Counted from the stretch's first letter, positions 31,588-42,723 are shown. The stretch: DNA of 44,632 nt from Gnomoniopsis sp. IMI 355080 (GCA_027946555.1 JAPEVC010000273.1:1-44632), one strand, 5' to 3'. Made by a program: numbers and translations. Notes: generated by a model from the letters alone, not told the origin.

Positions 31588-31956
31588 CTCGTCCCTTGAT
31601 ACCTAGCTTCGATTGGAATTGAATTAGTGTGAAAAACGCCGTGGTATATTAGCCTGGGTATCTTGATGATGGTTGGTTCTATTTAGGTCTGGTGATACTG
31701 CTACAGCGCCTGTTGGCAGTTCCGGAAGATCCGGACTGGTTCCCATGTGCAGTCTTGAGGTTCGTAGGCCTTCCATCTAACGACATATTCTGTATAGTTT
31801 CCATGCTGATGAATGTAGGATATCTTCGACTTCGTAATCCTCGGGATGCTTCAATTAAGGCTGGTGTGTTTCCAATCTAACATTACCCTACTCAATTTAT
31901 GGCTCGCCTAAGCTCAGTAATAGACCGAAGAGATGCAGGGTATAACTCGTAGTCAC

Positions 31957-31966
31957 TACCTAGGTA
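31957..31966. repeat. Palindrome TACCTAGGTA, copy 11
   Basis: Exact copy downstream of the FHA-kinase, with CTACCTAGGTAG forming 12 bp of perfect palindrome. Confidence 0.9.
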
Positions 31967-32285
31967 GCTGCCTCCCTAAGCAACGACGGAATGTTTAGTG
32001 TTATATATATAGGACATTGCTAATATCGTTCGTTAAGACTTGAAAGGCCCTGATTGATTTGTAAATTGAGTCAAGGACCTAGTAGCCTTGAGTTATCAAG
32101 CACCTCCTATTGTTGACTTGGCTGGCTTAGCTACTGTGAACTCGTTTTGTCTAGCATCCAGGATATCTCGAGATCAACCCAATGTTGAATGTCGATCAGA
32201 CGGTCCAGACCACAATACGCTTGGCAGCTTACCGGGTGACATAGCCAATCTAATACTACAATATTGTAAAAGTGGCAGCAGACTC

Positions 32286-32330
32286 TAGAGACGGCTGTCC
32301 GCTGTGAGGCTGTCCGCTGTGCCGTCTCTA
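32286..32330. repeat. Inverted repeat enclosing two direct repeats
   Basis: TAGAGACGGC (32286-32295) and its exact reverse complement GCCGTCTCTA (32321-32330). They enclose a 25-bp loop made of two copies of TGTCCGCTGT (32296-32305, 32311-32320); the direct repeat extends to 13 bp as GGCTGTCCGCTGT. No coding function seen. Confidence 0.8.
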
Positions 32331-32973
32331 TAGACTTCAGTGCAACTCGTACCCATAGATTGCACTCACAGGCTGAAATGCACTCCCATCATCCTCAGGA
32401 ACGTCAATATTGCATTGCGGTCTTGATGAAGTTGGTACTGCCTTACGCAAACCGGCGAGGCAGGGGTTGTGTGGAAGTGACGATGCCAAGATTCGTCGGC
32501 AAGGATCCGAACCTCTAAATTAGGTACAGAAAAGCTTATTCGAAGATCATCCCGTCTGTGGCCCGCCTGTGGAGTCGTCCAACCATTCCGCGAAGAGTTC
32601 CCACTGGCTCCTGTTCTTTGTTTCTGGGCCTAAAGTGTGGGACAAGTGTCGTCATTTATAGTGATGAGCATCCAGGCCAGCCAGGCAGGCCAGGCAAGTT
32701 GAGCTGGCACCGAAGAATCCGGAGCGGACGGGCGGTACGAACATCATCATCGCCCCATCCTTAATTAGCCATTGCCCTGCTTTCCTCAAAGCTATGACTT
32801 ATTCGCCTGACCGCTCGAGAAGTAGAGAAGCTCCAAATTCGATCACAAAATGGTTGGGCTCCCAACCACCGATATCAATCCTCCAAATTACAGCACCTTC
32901 TCCTCTCCGCGTCGCCCTTTGACCTGACTCCAGCCTCAATCTTGTCTTTCTTTTACCTGCAAAGGCACTCACG

Positions 32974-34407
32974 ATGCTATCCAAATACGCAGGATCGGCT
33001 CTCTTAGTCGCACAGGCGGCAAAAGCCGCCGTACCGCTCTACAGTAACTACAACTTCAACCCGCTGGAGCATTTGGGTGGTGTGGCACCATACTTTGAGC
33101 CTCTCGATCCACAGACCGACCCGTCTGCTCCTCAGGGCTGCACACCTGTCCGTGCAGCATACCTGGTACGGCACGCTGCTATCTATGCCAACGACTTCGA
33201 CTACGAGGAGTACCTCTCCCCTTTCGTTGAGAAAGTCCAGAACAAGACAGATATCAACTGGTCCACTATCCCATCCTTAAGCTTCCTGTCAACATGGAAA
33301 GCACCCATCACAGACGCCGAACAGGAGCTTCTTACGCGAGTGGGCAAACTCGAAGCTACGCAACTCGGCGCAAGCCTCGGTTTCCGTTACCAGAATTTTG
33401 CGCTGCCCAAGAAAGTCTGGACGAGCTCGGCTGAGAGGACATACGAATCTGCCAAGGCCCTCATCCGGGGATTCGAGCCTGCGGGTGGAGACGACACAAT
33501 CGGTCTGGTGTCGGTCTACGAGTCCGAGGAGGGCGGCGCGAACACACTTACTCCGTACAGCAGCTGTCCGAAGTACAGTGGCAGCGCAGGCAGCGATCAG
33601 TCTGCTGTTTATCTGGAGAAGTTCACTAAGCCAATCATGGCCAGACTGAACGCTGCGGCGCCAAGCTTCAACTTCACAGCGGAGAATGTGTACGGAATGA
33701 TGGAGATGTGCGGATACGAGTCTGTGATCCGGGGCTCTTCGCCGTTCTGCGACCTAGACCTCTTCACTCCAGATGACTGGCTAGGTTGGGAGTACACGGC
33801 AGACGTCATGTACCACTACAGCGTTGGATATGGCAGCGACTACACAGGAGCTGTAGGTCTGCCATGGGTGAACGCCACGGCGAATCTCCTCCAGGCAGAT
33901 GTGGACGACGCAAGCGTGCAGGACCTTTACGTGAGCTTCACACACCGTGAGCTACCCCCGATGGTCCTCGTTGCCATGGGACTGTACAACAACTCGGCCT
34001 TTGGCGGCTCCGCGGCCACCATCAATGACACCATGCCCTCCGACACAATCAACTTCCGACGCGCGTGGAAGAGCAGCCATATATTGCCTTTTATGACCAA
34101 CATCGCGATGGAGAGGCTGAACTGCTCGGGGAGCTACGGCTACGACGATGGAGAGTATTATCGGGTGCTGGTGAATAACGCGCCTCAACAGCTGCCGGAC
34201 TGTGGAGATGGGCCTGGGCTGAGCTGTTCCAAGGCTACCTTCAACGACTTCTTGCAGCAGAGGATTGATACATTTGAGGGGTACTCGGAGGCTTGCGATA
34301 CAGCTTCCGAGTATGATAACTCGACGGATGTCCTGACAATATACTCGGACAATACTGGAGGGAATGGGACCTTCGTTGGCAAAAGGGGTCTATGGGACCA
34401 GGAGTGA
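32974..34407 (+). CDS. Secreted histidine acid phosphatase (phytase-type, clade 2)
   Basis: Phosphomonoesterase of the histidine phosphatase superfamily, clade 2, which includes phytases and acid phosphatases scavenging phosphate outside the cell. Intronless, 477 residues. A signal peptide covers about residues 1-19 (YAGSALLVAQAAKAA). The catalytic motif is YLVRHAAIYAND (R66, H67), with Ala where classic phytases have Gly (RHG). The second motif is SFTHRELPPM with H324, where phytases have His-Asp. As far as I know this HRE form is common in a fungal subgroup, so it need not mean loss of activity. Conserved pieces KVWTSSAERTYESAKA (residues 147-162), seven or more NxS/T sites and paired cysteines (CGDGPGLSC) fit a secreted glycoprotein. 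True phytase activity cannot be inferred. Convergent with the AA9 gene. Confidence 0.9.
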   Translation: MLSKYAGSALLVAQAAKAAVPLYSNYNFNPLEHLGGVAPYFEPLDPQTDPSAPQGCTPVRAAYLVRHAAIYANDFDYEEYLSPFVEKVQNKTDINWSTIPSLSFLSTWKAPITDAEQELLTRVGKLEATQLGASLGFRYQNFALPKKVWTSSAERTYESAKALIRGFEPAGGDDTIGLVSVYESEEGGANTLTPYSSCPKYSGSAGSDQSAVYLEKFTKPIMARLNAAAPSFNFTAENVYGMMEMCGYESVIRGSSPFCDLDLFTPDDWLGWEYTADVMYHYSVGYGSDYTGAVGLPWVNATANLLQADVDDASVQDLYVSFTHRELPPMVLVAMGLYNNSAFGGSAATINDTMPSDTINFRRAWKSSHILPFMTNIAMERLNCSGSYGYDDGEYYRVLVNNAPQQLPDCGDGPGLSCSKATFNDFLQQRIDTFEGYSEACDTASEYDNSTDVLTIYSDNTGGNGTFVGKRGLWDQE

Positions 34408-35127
34408 AGCTGTCAATCATTATAAGATAATTAATAATACCATTACAATTAATCAAAGAAATCTTAACACATATCACTTAGTCCAGTTTAGTGTCAGCGT
34501 GATCCTTTCACAAGGGTTCCATTGACCGCTCTGTCCTCCCAAGCCCACCTCACACCTCTTCCCGCCAATGTCGAAATATTAGCCGGCGACTTTGGTATAT
34601 CTAACTAGGTAGGTATGGATGTAGATCTTCGTTGCTTGTCATATTTTGCAAAAGTTAAGAAGTATGTCTGTCCTGATGATTCACCGAACACCGCGCCGAT
34701 TTCGTTGGCCTGAGAACTTGCAGATTTCGCGTCTGTTGAGCCTACCTACCTACTAACAGAACTTACTTAAACTCATCCGACCGGAGCCGATCACTGTGGT
34801 ACTCAAAGTGCATTGGAAGACAAGTGAGCGAGGTTGAACATCGCGGTCGTGTCAGTGACTTGGATGCATTCTCGTGAAGAGTTTGAGGCTACAAGACGGT
34901 TTGCGAGTAGGCTTATCTGGAACTTCTTCCAAGGTTCTTTGCTCTGCAATACGGAAAAAAGAAATGCGGAAAAAACTGGGATTTCTGTTGAATTCTTTGT
35001 GGTTGCGACCACTGGGTACCAAATTGCCTTGCTATGCCCCTATATAGGATACACTTTGCCCTTCAAGACCCAATATCACGACCTCACAGCCGAAACTTCC
35101 TCTCTATACCTGAGTATTCATTCAAAC
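34408..35127. other. Intergenic region between convergent phosphatase and AA9 genes
   Basis: 720 bp. Contains half-sites of the TACCTAGGTA word (ACTAGGTAGGTA near 34605, TACCTACCTA near 34743) but no exact copy. No supported gene. Confidence 0.55.
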
Positions 35128-35972
35128 TTAACCAGTCCATGGGGCAGGGCCGGGGATGGTGTAGTTCTGTTCGATTGTGAGTAGACAGGTCAGTGGCTGA
35201 GAAAGAGGAGTAGAGGGTCTTACGGTAACACCTGGTTGAGAGTAGACATCAATGTCGATGGATGGGTCGCTCATCTGGTAAACACCCGGAATGGCGGCAA
35301 GGGCAGAAGCTGGTGGTGATGCTGTTCCGCTTCCAGTTACGGTAAGTTGCAGGCACCTGCGAAGATTTTTGTCAGTGTCCTGTGTTTGAAAAGACGGTGT
35401 AAAACAGGCACGTACTGCATATAAAACTGAGGCTGGTCCGAGGTGTGGATGGCAATAACCTCGTTCCTCAGCAAGTAGCTTCCAGGCTTCAACGAAGCTG
35501 GAATGGTCGAAGTCCAACTGCTGTTGTCCGCGACCATCTGACCCATACCCCACGTCCCAGTAGGCAAGTCGCCGCTAATAAGGCCGGCCTGATCGATCTT
35601 GAACCATGCATTGCCCGTGGGCGTGGCGCTCGACGAGCTGACAGCTGCCATCCAGGTAATAATGGGGCCCAATGTATGAGGCCAGGGATTGTTCCAGTAC
35701 GCCGTGATCTTGGACCCGGCCGCGATAGTAGCCGTCTGAGCACCGACAGCCCCGTTGGCGTTGCAGGCCATTGTGGCCACGGTGGGGTCGAGGATGGGGT
35801 TGTACGAGTCCCATTCGCGTTGCGCAGTGGACTGGCCCGTCGCCGAGTTGTAGGGCACAAAGCCCTTTACGGTGGCGGCGGGGTTGGCGATTTCGTAGGA
35901 CAAAACGCCGCCATGGGCGAGGGCAGTTCCCGCGAGGCTCCCGAGAGCAAGCACGGCGGTGGTGGTCTTCAT
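35128..35972 (-). CDS. AA9 lytic polysaccharide monooxygenase
   Basis: Secreted copper enzyme that cleaves cellulose or related glucans oxidatively, acting with a reductant; GMC oxidases can supply hydrogen peroxide to such enzymes. Exons 35972-35416, 35356-35224 and 35166-35128 join in phases 2 and 0 to 242 residues with no binding module or linker, a typical short AA9. The signal peptide MKTTTAVLALGSLAGTALA is followed at once by His20, which becomes the N-terminal copper-binding histidine. The second copper histidine is H99 (NPWPHTLGP). The axial tyrosine is Y184 in QPQFYMQC, preceded by H176 and Q182 of the secondary sphere (EVIAIHTSDQPQ). The C-terminus NYTIPGPAPW is diagnostic. A TATAAAAG lies 139 bp upstream. 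Regioselectivity (C1 or C4) cannot be read. Confidence 0.95.
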
Positions 35973-37571
35973 GACGGATGTGTTGTTTAGCGAAGGCTGG
36001 ATGAGAATCGAACGACGTGTATAGATTGTGGACAAGGTATATTGAGGGTGAATGAAATTCGGTACATCTAAAGAACGCCCATGCGAATATGTCTTGGCTC
36101 TCAAGGCCCTCTTTTATAAATATAATCCTGCGCCCAAAGGGCGTTGAAATTCCGAGGAACGGTGCGCATGTCCACTATTGTATCGCTAGATGGGTGCGAC
36201 CTTGCCTCGTTGTAAATTAAAGAGACCAGGACCATGCTACCGTACCTGCTGAGAACGTGAAGAATTCGAGTCGACTTGCATTACGATTCGTTGGTGTTCG
36301 GAACAAGACGTTCCTGTTAGTGACGGGTGAGCATCGGATATATATTGAGGTCGTGTGCTAGCTCGTCTAAGAATGTTGGTTCGGCCTACCAGATCCCCCG
36401 GTTCATATGGATAAAACAACCACAGTTCCGACATCCCAATTAGCATGCTCAATACAACCTGGGTCCTTGTCTATGTCGAAGTGACAGAGGTCAGGGTGAA
36501 TATCACCGGTTTCGCATGAATGATTTCAACTTTACCGTCATTGAAAAAAACAATATACCTCTGTGCCGTCACTGCCGTGCACCGCGCCCACTGGGACCAA
36601 GTCTTCTGCTCGACACGGAGGCTTGCTGCTACAACAAAAGACAGATCGGTTGCACAAGCACAGGCGTCGTCTTGTGTATCTCCTAGAGTATCTAGCTACT
36701 CATATTAACAGTGTAGCATAAAGGATCGACCGGCTTCGAGATACAGCTTGTCATTGCAAATGGAGAGGTTCGGTGGCACGCAGCACGCTGGCAAGGAAAA
36801 TGTAAGAACTTTGCTTGGGGCAAAAGCGTTAGCCCAGCTGTGACATTCAAATCATTGTACACTAGGCTCTTGGCAATTGGAAGACTGCCCTCCTCCCGAC
36901 GAGCCTACACCGCACGCCGCCCACACCACTCGTTCTCTGATATGCATTGTGTACTCTGATATAGAAGATCCTCTCGTGCTCATGGCAGGCATCTACAGCC
37001 TTTTCTGCCTTCTGAAGGACTACCTGGAAACCGTCGATCCATGCTGGCAACTGTGATTGGCTGCATGAGCAGGCACCGGCGGGAGGTGCTTCAACGTCGA
37101 CTATGGTTCAGGAAACATGCCTCAGTATCTAACCGCGTCATCCTGGAAACCCATCCTAGCGAACACGATGAGATTTGACAGGGTACCTGATATGGGCTCC
37201 TACGAGAGAGCGTGGGGGTGTGCATAAGTGTAGATCCGCCATCTTCGAGCTGTGGTTTCCGTTGGGTGGTGGAAACAAGTCCGCCGCGGGCTACTTTGGT
37301 TCGGTGTCAGGACAGGAGACTCAGAATTGACCTCTCGGGAAAATAAAAGGCCGAGTGCCTTGAAATCTAGTTATAAATGTCTATGATCCTGACAAGAACC
37401 ATACAAGCAGACATTTGAACTGACCCACCACCTTCGTTAGTCTGCTGGGTTTCAGGCTTTGATACGAGAGGAACAGCTGGAAGAAGGGTACTCACGAACA
37501 ACCACGTCTACCGGTAGGTGATCGAAGAAACAAATTATAAATTTCTGTTACCTTGATAACCCGACTTGTTA
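35973..37571. other. Promoter region of the AA9 gene and 3' flank of the zinc-cluster factor
   Basis: 1.6 kb with no supported gene. Contains the AA9 TATA element. Short frames here are not protein-like. Confidence 0.55.
36111..36118 (-). promoter_or_regulatory. Candidate TATA box of the AA9 gene
   Basis: TATAAAAG on the minus strand, 139 bp before the start codon, within TATTTATAAAAG. Strong match and suitable position. Confidence 0.55.
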
Positions 37572-40011
37572 TCACTCGGGCCACTGCATCGTCCACGTCT
37601 GGGGATAGCCCATATCAAGATTGGCTTCAAGGGCAGTATCAACCGCGCTCAGGTCAAAGCCAGGATCGAAGTGCACAAACAAGTCGATATCGGAAAGATC
37701 ACCCCACGCCGGCGGGACGTTTCCAATCGCCGCAGCATGCTGCGACATCCGATCTAACTCCATAGCTGCGTCTGAAGATGGCGTATTGTCACCTCGCGAT
37801 GCAAAAGGGGTCAAGGAACCTCCTTCCGTAACCACGGGCGAGACAAGTCGCTGCACACCGGCGCCTGCAGACTGTTGCTGAGGCGCCTTTCCTTGGCCTA
37901 CTTCACTGGGCCCGTCTCGTATCACGACCTGCCGTTCGGGGGTGTCCTCGTGCGGCGTAGACAGAGGGCGAGCCGCGGTGGAAGCCTCCACTTTCGGCCC
38001 TGGTGTCCCCGCGTTATTGGACGTCACGAGCTGCTTGGCTGTCTTGTCCATCTCACGCAAGATCGCAACGCCGAGAGCCGCATTCACGCGGGCGCTGGTG
38101 TAGATGGAGCCTACGCGTTGCAGAAGCGTCACGATCTCCTCGAATCGGTTTCTGGCGCGCAATCTGTACATGGATATTCGAGAGTAGCGCATCTTTTGAT
38201 AGGCCACGGACAAAGACAGTGCCACGGCGTAGGCGACAAAGGGCATGACGCATATTCCGTCGGGTGAAGCCGGCTGTGCGAGCGAGGCTGCCACAGCGTC
38301 GACGATGCGGTCCGCGGAGAGCGAGCGGCGGGCGTTGATGTTGGGGTGGGGAAGGTGGCCCTCTGCCGTTTCCTGGGTTGGTGTGGCGATGGAGGCAGAA
38401 GACTCGCGGCAGGAAAGGATGGAGACGGCGTGGTAGAAAATCTCCACCGTGGCTGTTGTGGGGTTGTCAGTGTATATGCTGTAGTTTCGGCCCAGGAGCG
38501 GTGTCTAACTTACAGAGCAACCGAGAGGGCAGCTTCTCTGCGCCTGTTTCAATGATCATGCTTTCAAATATCGGCATCTCCACCTTTTCCACACCGTCAT
38601 TGCGCGGACGATACAAGCAAATGACGCGGTCGAGCATCTTGGCCACCCTCATTAAAAGCCGAAACGCGGGCTGTTCCTGCTTGGCGATGCACTCGTCCAA
38701 CTCACGATCGGTATCGCGATGGTGCAGGAGACACGGCCGACCGTGGAAAGATGCGTTGATCCGGTCCAACACCCACAGAATGCAAAACAGACATTCGGCG
38801 TCGGCGTTGCCAGAGTCCTTGCCATACTCGCACAAGTGCAGGCCTAGACTTTGGGAGTAATGCACCGCTTGGCTGAAGATGAGCGGCGAGAAGTCCCGTT
38901 CGGAGGCATGGCGAGGTTGGTAGTAGAAGAACATTAGGAGCAGAATGCGAATATGGTCGACTCGGTCCGTGAGGACATTGGCGTCGAGAGACGCGAAGAT
39001 GGCCCGGGACAGCTTTTGATGGAAGTCCTGTGGAGACAACAACGGGCCCTTGGCTTCGAGTCGAAGGTACCCGGACGCTGATGGCTCTAAAGTAGCTGCT
39101 AGAGTGATTCCCTGTTTGAAGACGACTTGGCGAGGGGATAGCCTGGTCGAGCTTAGGGTGGAGAGAACATCTACGTGTTTGATGATGGGGAGAATGGGAT
39201 GAATCGAGTCTAGGTAAATGTTGCACAGATGCTGGTATTCCTTTTCAGGTGGATATACCGTCAGACAAGACTTGATAGCGTCTCGTCCTGGTCGTTCCAG
39301 TCGACCACCAAAGGTGACTGGTCCTGCATGCAGCTGTTCTGTATTGGATGCATCGCCCATGCCTCGCCCTCGACTAGCTGCATCGCTCTCCTCTGCAGCT
39401 TCGACATTGGGACGGCCGGCATCACGCATCCACCCACCTACTTCTGACCGGTTACGTTGAAGCCGCTTGTCTGCTGACTCTCTGTTTGTCGCCTCGATCA
39501 AAACACTCTCGGGGCTCAAGTCACCCACGAATCGGGAAGCAGACAGCTCGACCAGCTGTGAGGCCACCAGTGCAGCGGAGCTCGACTCATCATTCTTTTC
39601 TGACGAATCAGGGGAGAGAGGTAGCCGGCTGGGACCACCCGATGACTTGCTAGATGAGAGCTGCTGCTGCGGCTGCGGCTGCGGCTGTGATGGTTGCGGC
39701 TGCGAGGTTGGGGACCAGGCTGGCCTCTGCACCGGACCATGGTCGTTGACAAAGGAGAAACCATGGCTCGCAGCGCCGTGAGGGCAGCGTTTCTAATGGC
39801 TGCCGTGTCAGACCTAGGGACGGGGGAAACAAGGTGAGGCATTAAGTAGGAGTGATGGGCCAGCAGAACGTACCTTTTTCTTTCGACATGGGTCACATGC
39901 CTGCTGGACCTGCCGGCGCTTCAACGGCAGGCCATCTTCATCAGAACCCACAAACTTAACAGGACGCTTCGGAGCCGGTGAAGCCGCGGGCGGGTGCTGC
40001 TGTGGCTCCAT
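37572..40011 (-). CDS. Fungal-specific transcription factor with an atypical zinc cluster
   Basis: Predicted nuclear DNA-binding regulator. Exons 40011-39874, 39792-38514 and 38452-37572 join in phases 0 and 1 to 765 residues. The DNA-binding region spans the first junction: QVQQACDPCRKKK|KRCPHG (residues 34-52). This gives CX2CX6C, but no further cysteine appears until about residue 200, so the second half of a normal Zn2Cys6 cluster is missing. Gln/Pro-rich (about 77-90) and Ser-rich segments follow. RFVGDLSPESVLIEAT precedes the fungal-specific middle homology region (about 210-560), with YQHLCNIYLDSIHPILPIIK and ECLFCILWVLDRINASFHGRPCLL visible. The tail ends in an acidic/aromatic stretch (DLSDIDLFVHFDPGFDLS) that may activate transcription. 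ATG 40011 is used because the longer frame begins with TTG. Targets unknown; divergent from the DUF1479 gene. Confidence 0.85.
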
Positions 40012-40969
40012 TCGGAGTTGACAGAAGCGGCAAGTTTTGTCTTTTCTCAAGTAGTACGGTGGATCAAGGTAAGTTTCGGCCTATGTTTTGTCGCGAGACC
40101 ATACCGCGCGCGCGCGGCTGTCACTCAATCGTACTGGCTCCTTTTTTTTTTTCGTGGACCGCGGATTTGCAAGATTGCGCGCCAACTTTTTTCTGGGCCC
40201 CCGACGACGTCGTGTGAGGAATGGGCCGAGCTGCTGCTACAAACCAGGCTTGGCTTGAAGAGGTCGAAACCCCCTTCCCCCCGCGGAGCAAAGCTGGCAG
40301 CTGGGTTGGATATTGTCGTCGACACGACTCGTACAGATAGTCCCGGCAGTTTACCGAGGCGTGTGTGTTGTCGGAGCCGGGACCGTTTCTGGTATCTCCG
40401 GAGGGAATCTGGGGCAAAGCTTGACTATGCCCAGAAAGGCGTGGCCGCCTCCGCCTCCGCTTAAACTCTCCTCCACTTCCCCGGATTTTCGAACGCTCCC
40501 AAATCTTGGGCAGATCACGATCTGAAGCCAGCCCTGGAGGGCCGAGTCGGAAAATTAATCAACCAAGAAGCTAACATTGCCATACTTCGCGCGCCAAGCT
40601 GTGAACATGCCACAAATCTGAAAAGGGCAACTCCGCTACTATCTCTCGGTGCACTTGAACGTAACTTTCAAGATTTGCCTCGCCTCCATTAATGGACTGT
40701 ATAAAGCCGATGAGTCTGCGGGCTGATCCGTTTCCTGGCGACCCTTCTACTGGGAACAAAGAAGATCACAACTGAACAACAGGTTGGGCACGGTCCGTAC
40801 ATAGTACTTGATTCTGTAAGAGTTTATGTTCTTTCACAAGCCACAATTGCGCCTCTTCGTGGGCGACAGCCACCGCTCGGCCCTTGCACCTGCAAGTCAA
40901 TGACTAGGGAACCTGCAATACAGCACAAACTTGCCTAAGTAGGAATACCACATAGTCCCGGCCCGAGCA
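40012..40969. other. Divergent promoter region, zinc-cluster factor (-) and DUF1479 gene (+)
   Basis: 958 bp shared by two divergent genes. Notable for a (CG)-alternating palindrome at 40104-40117 and an 11-T run at 40142-40152. No TACCTAGGTA copy and no supported gene. Confidence 0.6.
40104..40117. repeat. 14-bp alternating CG palindrome
   Basis: CCGCGCGCGCGCGG, perfectly self-complementary, about 93 bp upstream of the zinc-cluster factor start and so probably in its 5' UTR or core promoter. Confidence 0.85.
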
Positions 40970-42723
40970 ATGCTCCGAACGACATTGAAAAGGGCTGTCA
41001 TTCGCCCATTATCAACAACAACAACACGCATCATCTGTCGGAGACAAAGCGGCCATGCGGTGAATATTGCGGCTGAGCCGTCAACCAAACGGGAGGGAGA
41101 TATATCAGACTCATTCGCATCGCTATCGAGACTCGAAAATGCGCCGCTCCCGGATCAGTTCCGGGTGTTGAAGGCATCTCTTGTGGACGGCCATGAGGAG
41201 GCGATCAAGGCGAGCTGGGACCGGCTGCTCGAACGACTCAAGATCGAGAATGAGGTGGTCGCACAACAAGGCTCGAAAGTAATCCCTGAAATCCGATTTG
41301 ATCACCTCGACGAGGACCTGCGCAATAGTAGAGAGGAAATCAAAAAGCGGGGCGCTGCTGTCATCCGCGGTGTTGTGCCAGAGGATGAGGCTCGAGGATA
41401 CAAGTTCGAGCTGGATGACTATATCCGGAAGAACCCACAGACGAAAGGTGAGAGCACTTTCCAAGTGAAGAAGGCCATATACCCTTAAACCATCTCACAG
41501 AATCCTTTCTCTAACTTCTATTGCACAATTCCCAGGCTTTCCCAACGACGATCCGCAAGTATGGGAACTCTACTGGTCCGCGCCCCAGCTCCGCGCACGC
41601 CTCCACCCCAACTTCCTGCGCGTCCAATCCGCCCTCATGCGCCACACCTGGCACACCTCCGACCCAACCTCCCTCGTCTCCCTCACCCACCCGCTCACCT
41701 ACGCCGACCGTCTCCGCATGCGCCAGCCCGGCGACGCGGCTTTTTCCCTCGGTCCGCACCAAGACGGCGGCAGCGTCGAGCGCTGGATGCGCGAGGGTTA
41801 CGGCCGCGGCGGAACGTACAATGCCGTGTTTGCAGGCAAGTGGGATGCGGATGAGTTTGATCCGTGGGATGCGAGCACGCGCGTCGACGCGGTCAATGAT
41901 CTGTACGATGGGCTTGGCGCATGCAGTGCGTTCCGCATGTTCCAGGGCTGGCTGAGCATGAGCGCTGTGGGGCCGCGCGAGGGCACGCTGTTGGTGAATC
42001 CGCTTCTGAAGCTTGCGACGGCATATTCGCTGCTGCGGCCGTTCTTCCGACCGCGAATGACGCTGCCGGCAGAGCAGCAGGAACAACCGCTGCAGGGTGT
42101 GGAGAGGGCCAGATTCTTGGACGCGCGGAATTGGGAGTTTACGGGCGGGGATAGCATGACGAGCGAGATACCGGGGGCGACCCCAGGTTATGGCATGGAA
42201 TTTCCTAGATGGGCATGGCATCCGCATCTGGAGCTCGATCGCACGATGGTACATGTGCCAGCTGTCAGGCCGGGGGACTTTGTGGCCTGGCATTGTGACA
42301 GTGAGTCGGCTTTTTTTTCTGTTTTTTTTCTGTTTTTTTTCTTCCCGGTTTCTAATGTGCCCACATGAGGAGCAACTCACACTCACATTTTGGACACCAG
42401 CAATTCACGCAGTGGACTCAGAGCACCGAGGTAAAGGTGACTCTAGTGTGCTATACATCCCAGTATGCCCAGCAACGGAACTTAATGCCAATTACGTCGC
42501 GAGGATGCGCCAGGCATGGAGGAACGGCACACCAGGCCCGGACTTCCCGGGGGGAAAAGGCGAGTCCGAGCATGTGGACCGGCCAGATGAGCAGTTTGTG
42601 CGATCTGTGACAAATGCAGACGGACTGGCTTCGATGGGCCTTGAGCCACTGAGGGAGCCTATAGATGGAAGTGAAGGCGAGAAGGAAGCAGTACGTAGGG
42701 CTAATAGAATACTAGGGTTTTGA
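40970..42723 (+). CDS. DUF1479 (YbiU-like) Fe(II)/2-oxoglutarate dioxygenase, probably mitochondrial
   Basis: Member of the DUF1479 family, thought to be Fe(II)/2-oxoglutarate-dependent oxygenases; no substrate is established that I know of. Exons 40970-41447, 41536-42300 and 42401-42723 join in phase 1 at both introns to 521 residues. Residues 1-30 (MLRTTLKRAVIRPLSTTTTR) are basic, hydroxylated and free of acidic residues, as in a mitochondrial presequence. The core begins at IPEIRFDHLD and AAVIRGVVPEDEA. The iron-binding HxD is in LGPHQDGGSVERW (H234, D236). The family-typical WHCDTIHAVDSEHRGKG near 412-426 is formed across the last intron and supplies a probable distal histidine; SSVLYIPVCP follows. 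Its gene lies head to head with a zinc-cluster factor and ends 110 bp from the converging membrane-protein gene. Confidence 0.88.
42311..42346. repeat. Polypyrimidine tandem repeat in an intron
   Basis: Three T8 runs separated by CTG, ending CTTCCC, inside intron 2 of the DUF1479 gene shortly after its GTGAGT donor. Confidence 0.9.

Larger units (their letters stand above)
31588..32973. other. Intergenic region upstream of the acid phosphatase
   Basis: 1.39 kb between tandem plus-strand genes. Contains TACCTAGGTA (31957) and a perfect inverted repeat with internal direct repeats (32286-32330). GCCAGCCAGGCAGGCCAGGCA near 32673-32693 is a small tandem patch. No supported gene. Confidence 0.55.

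Noticed and set aside
41511..42386. Long minus-strand frame opposite the DUF1479 gene
   Set aside because: It is antisense to a well-supported exon and its composition is that of a GC-rich shadow frame.
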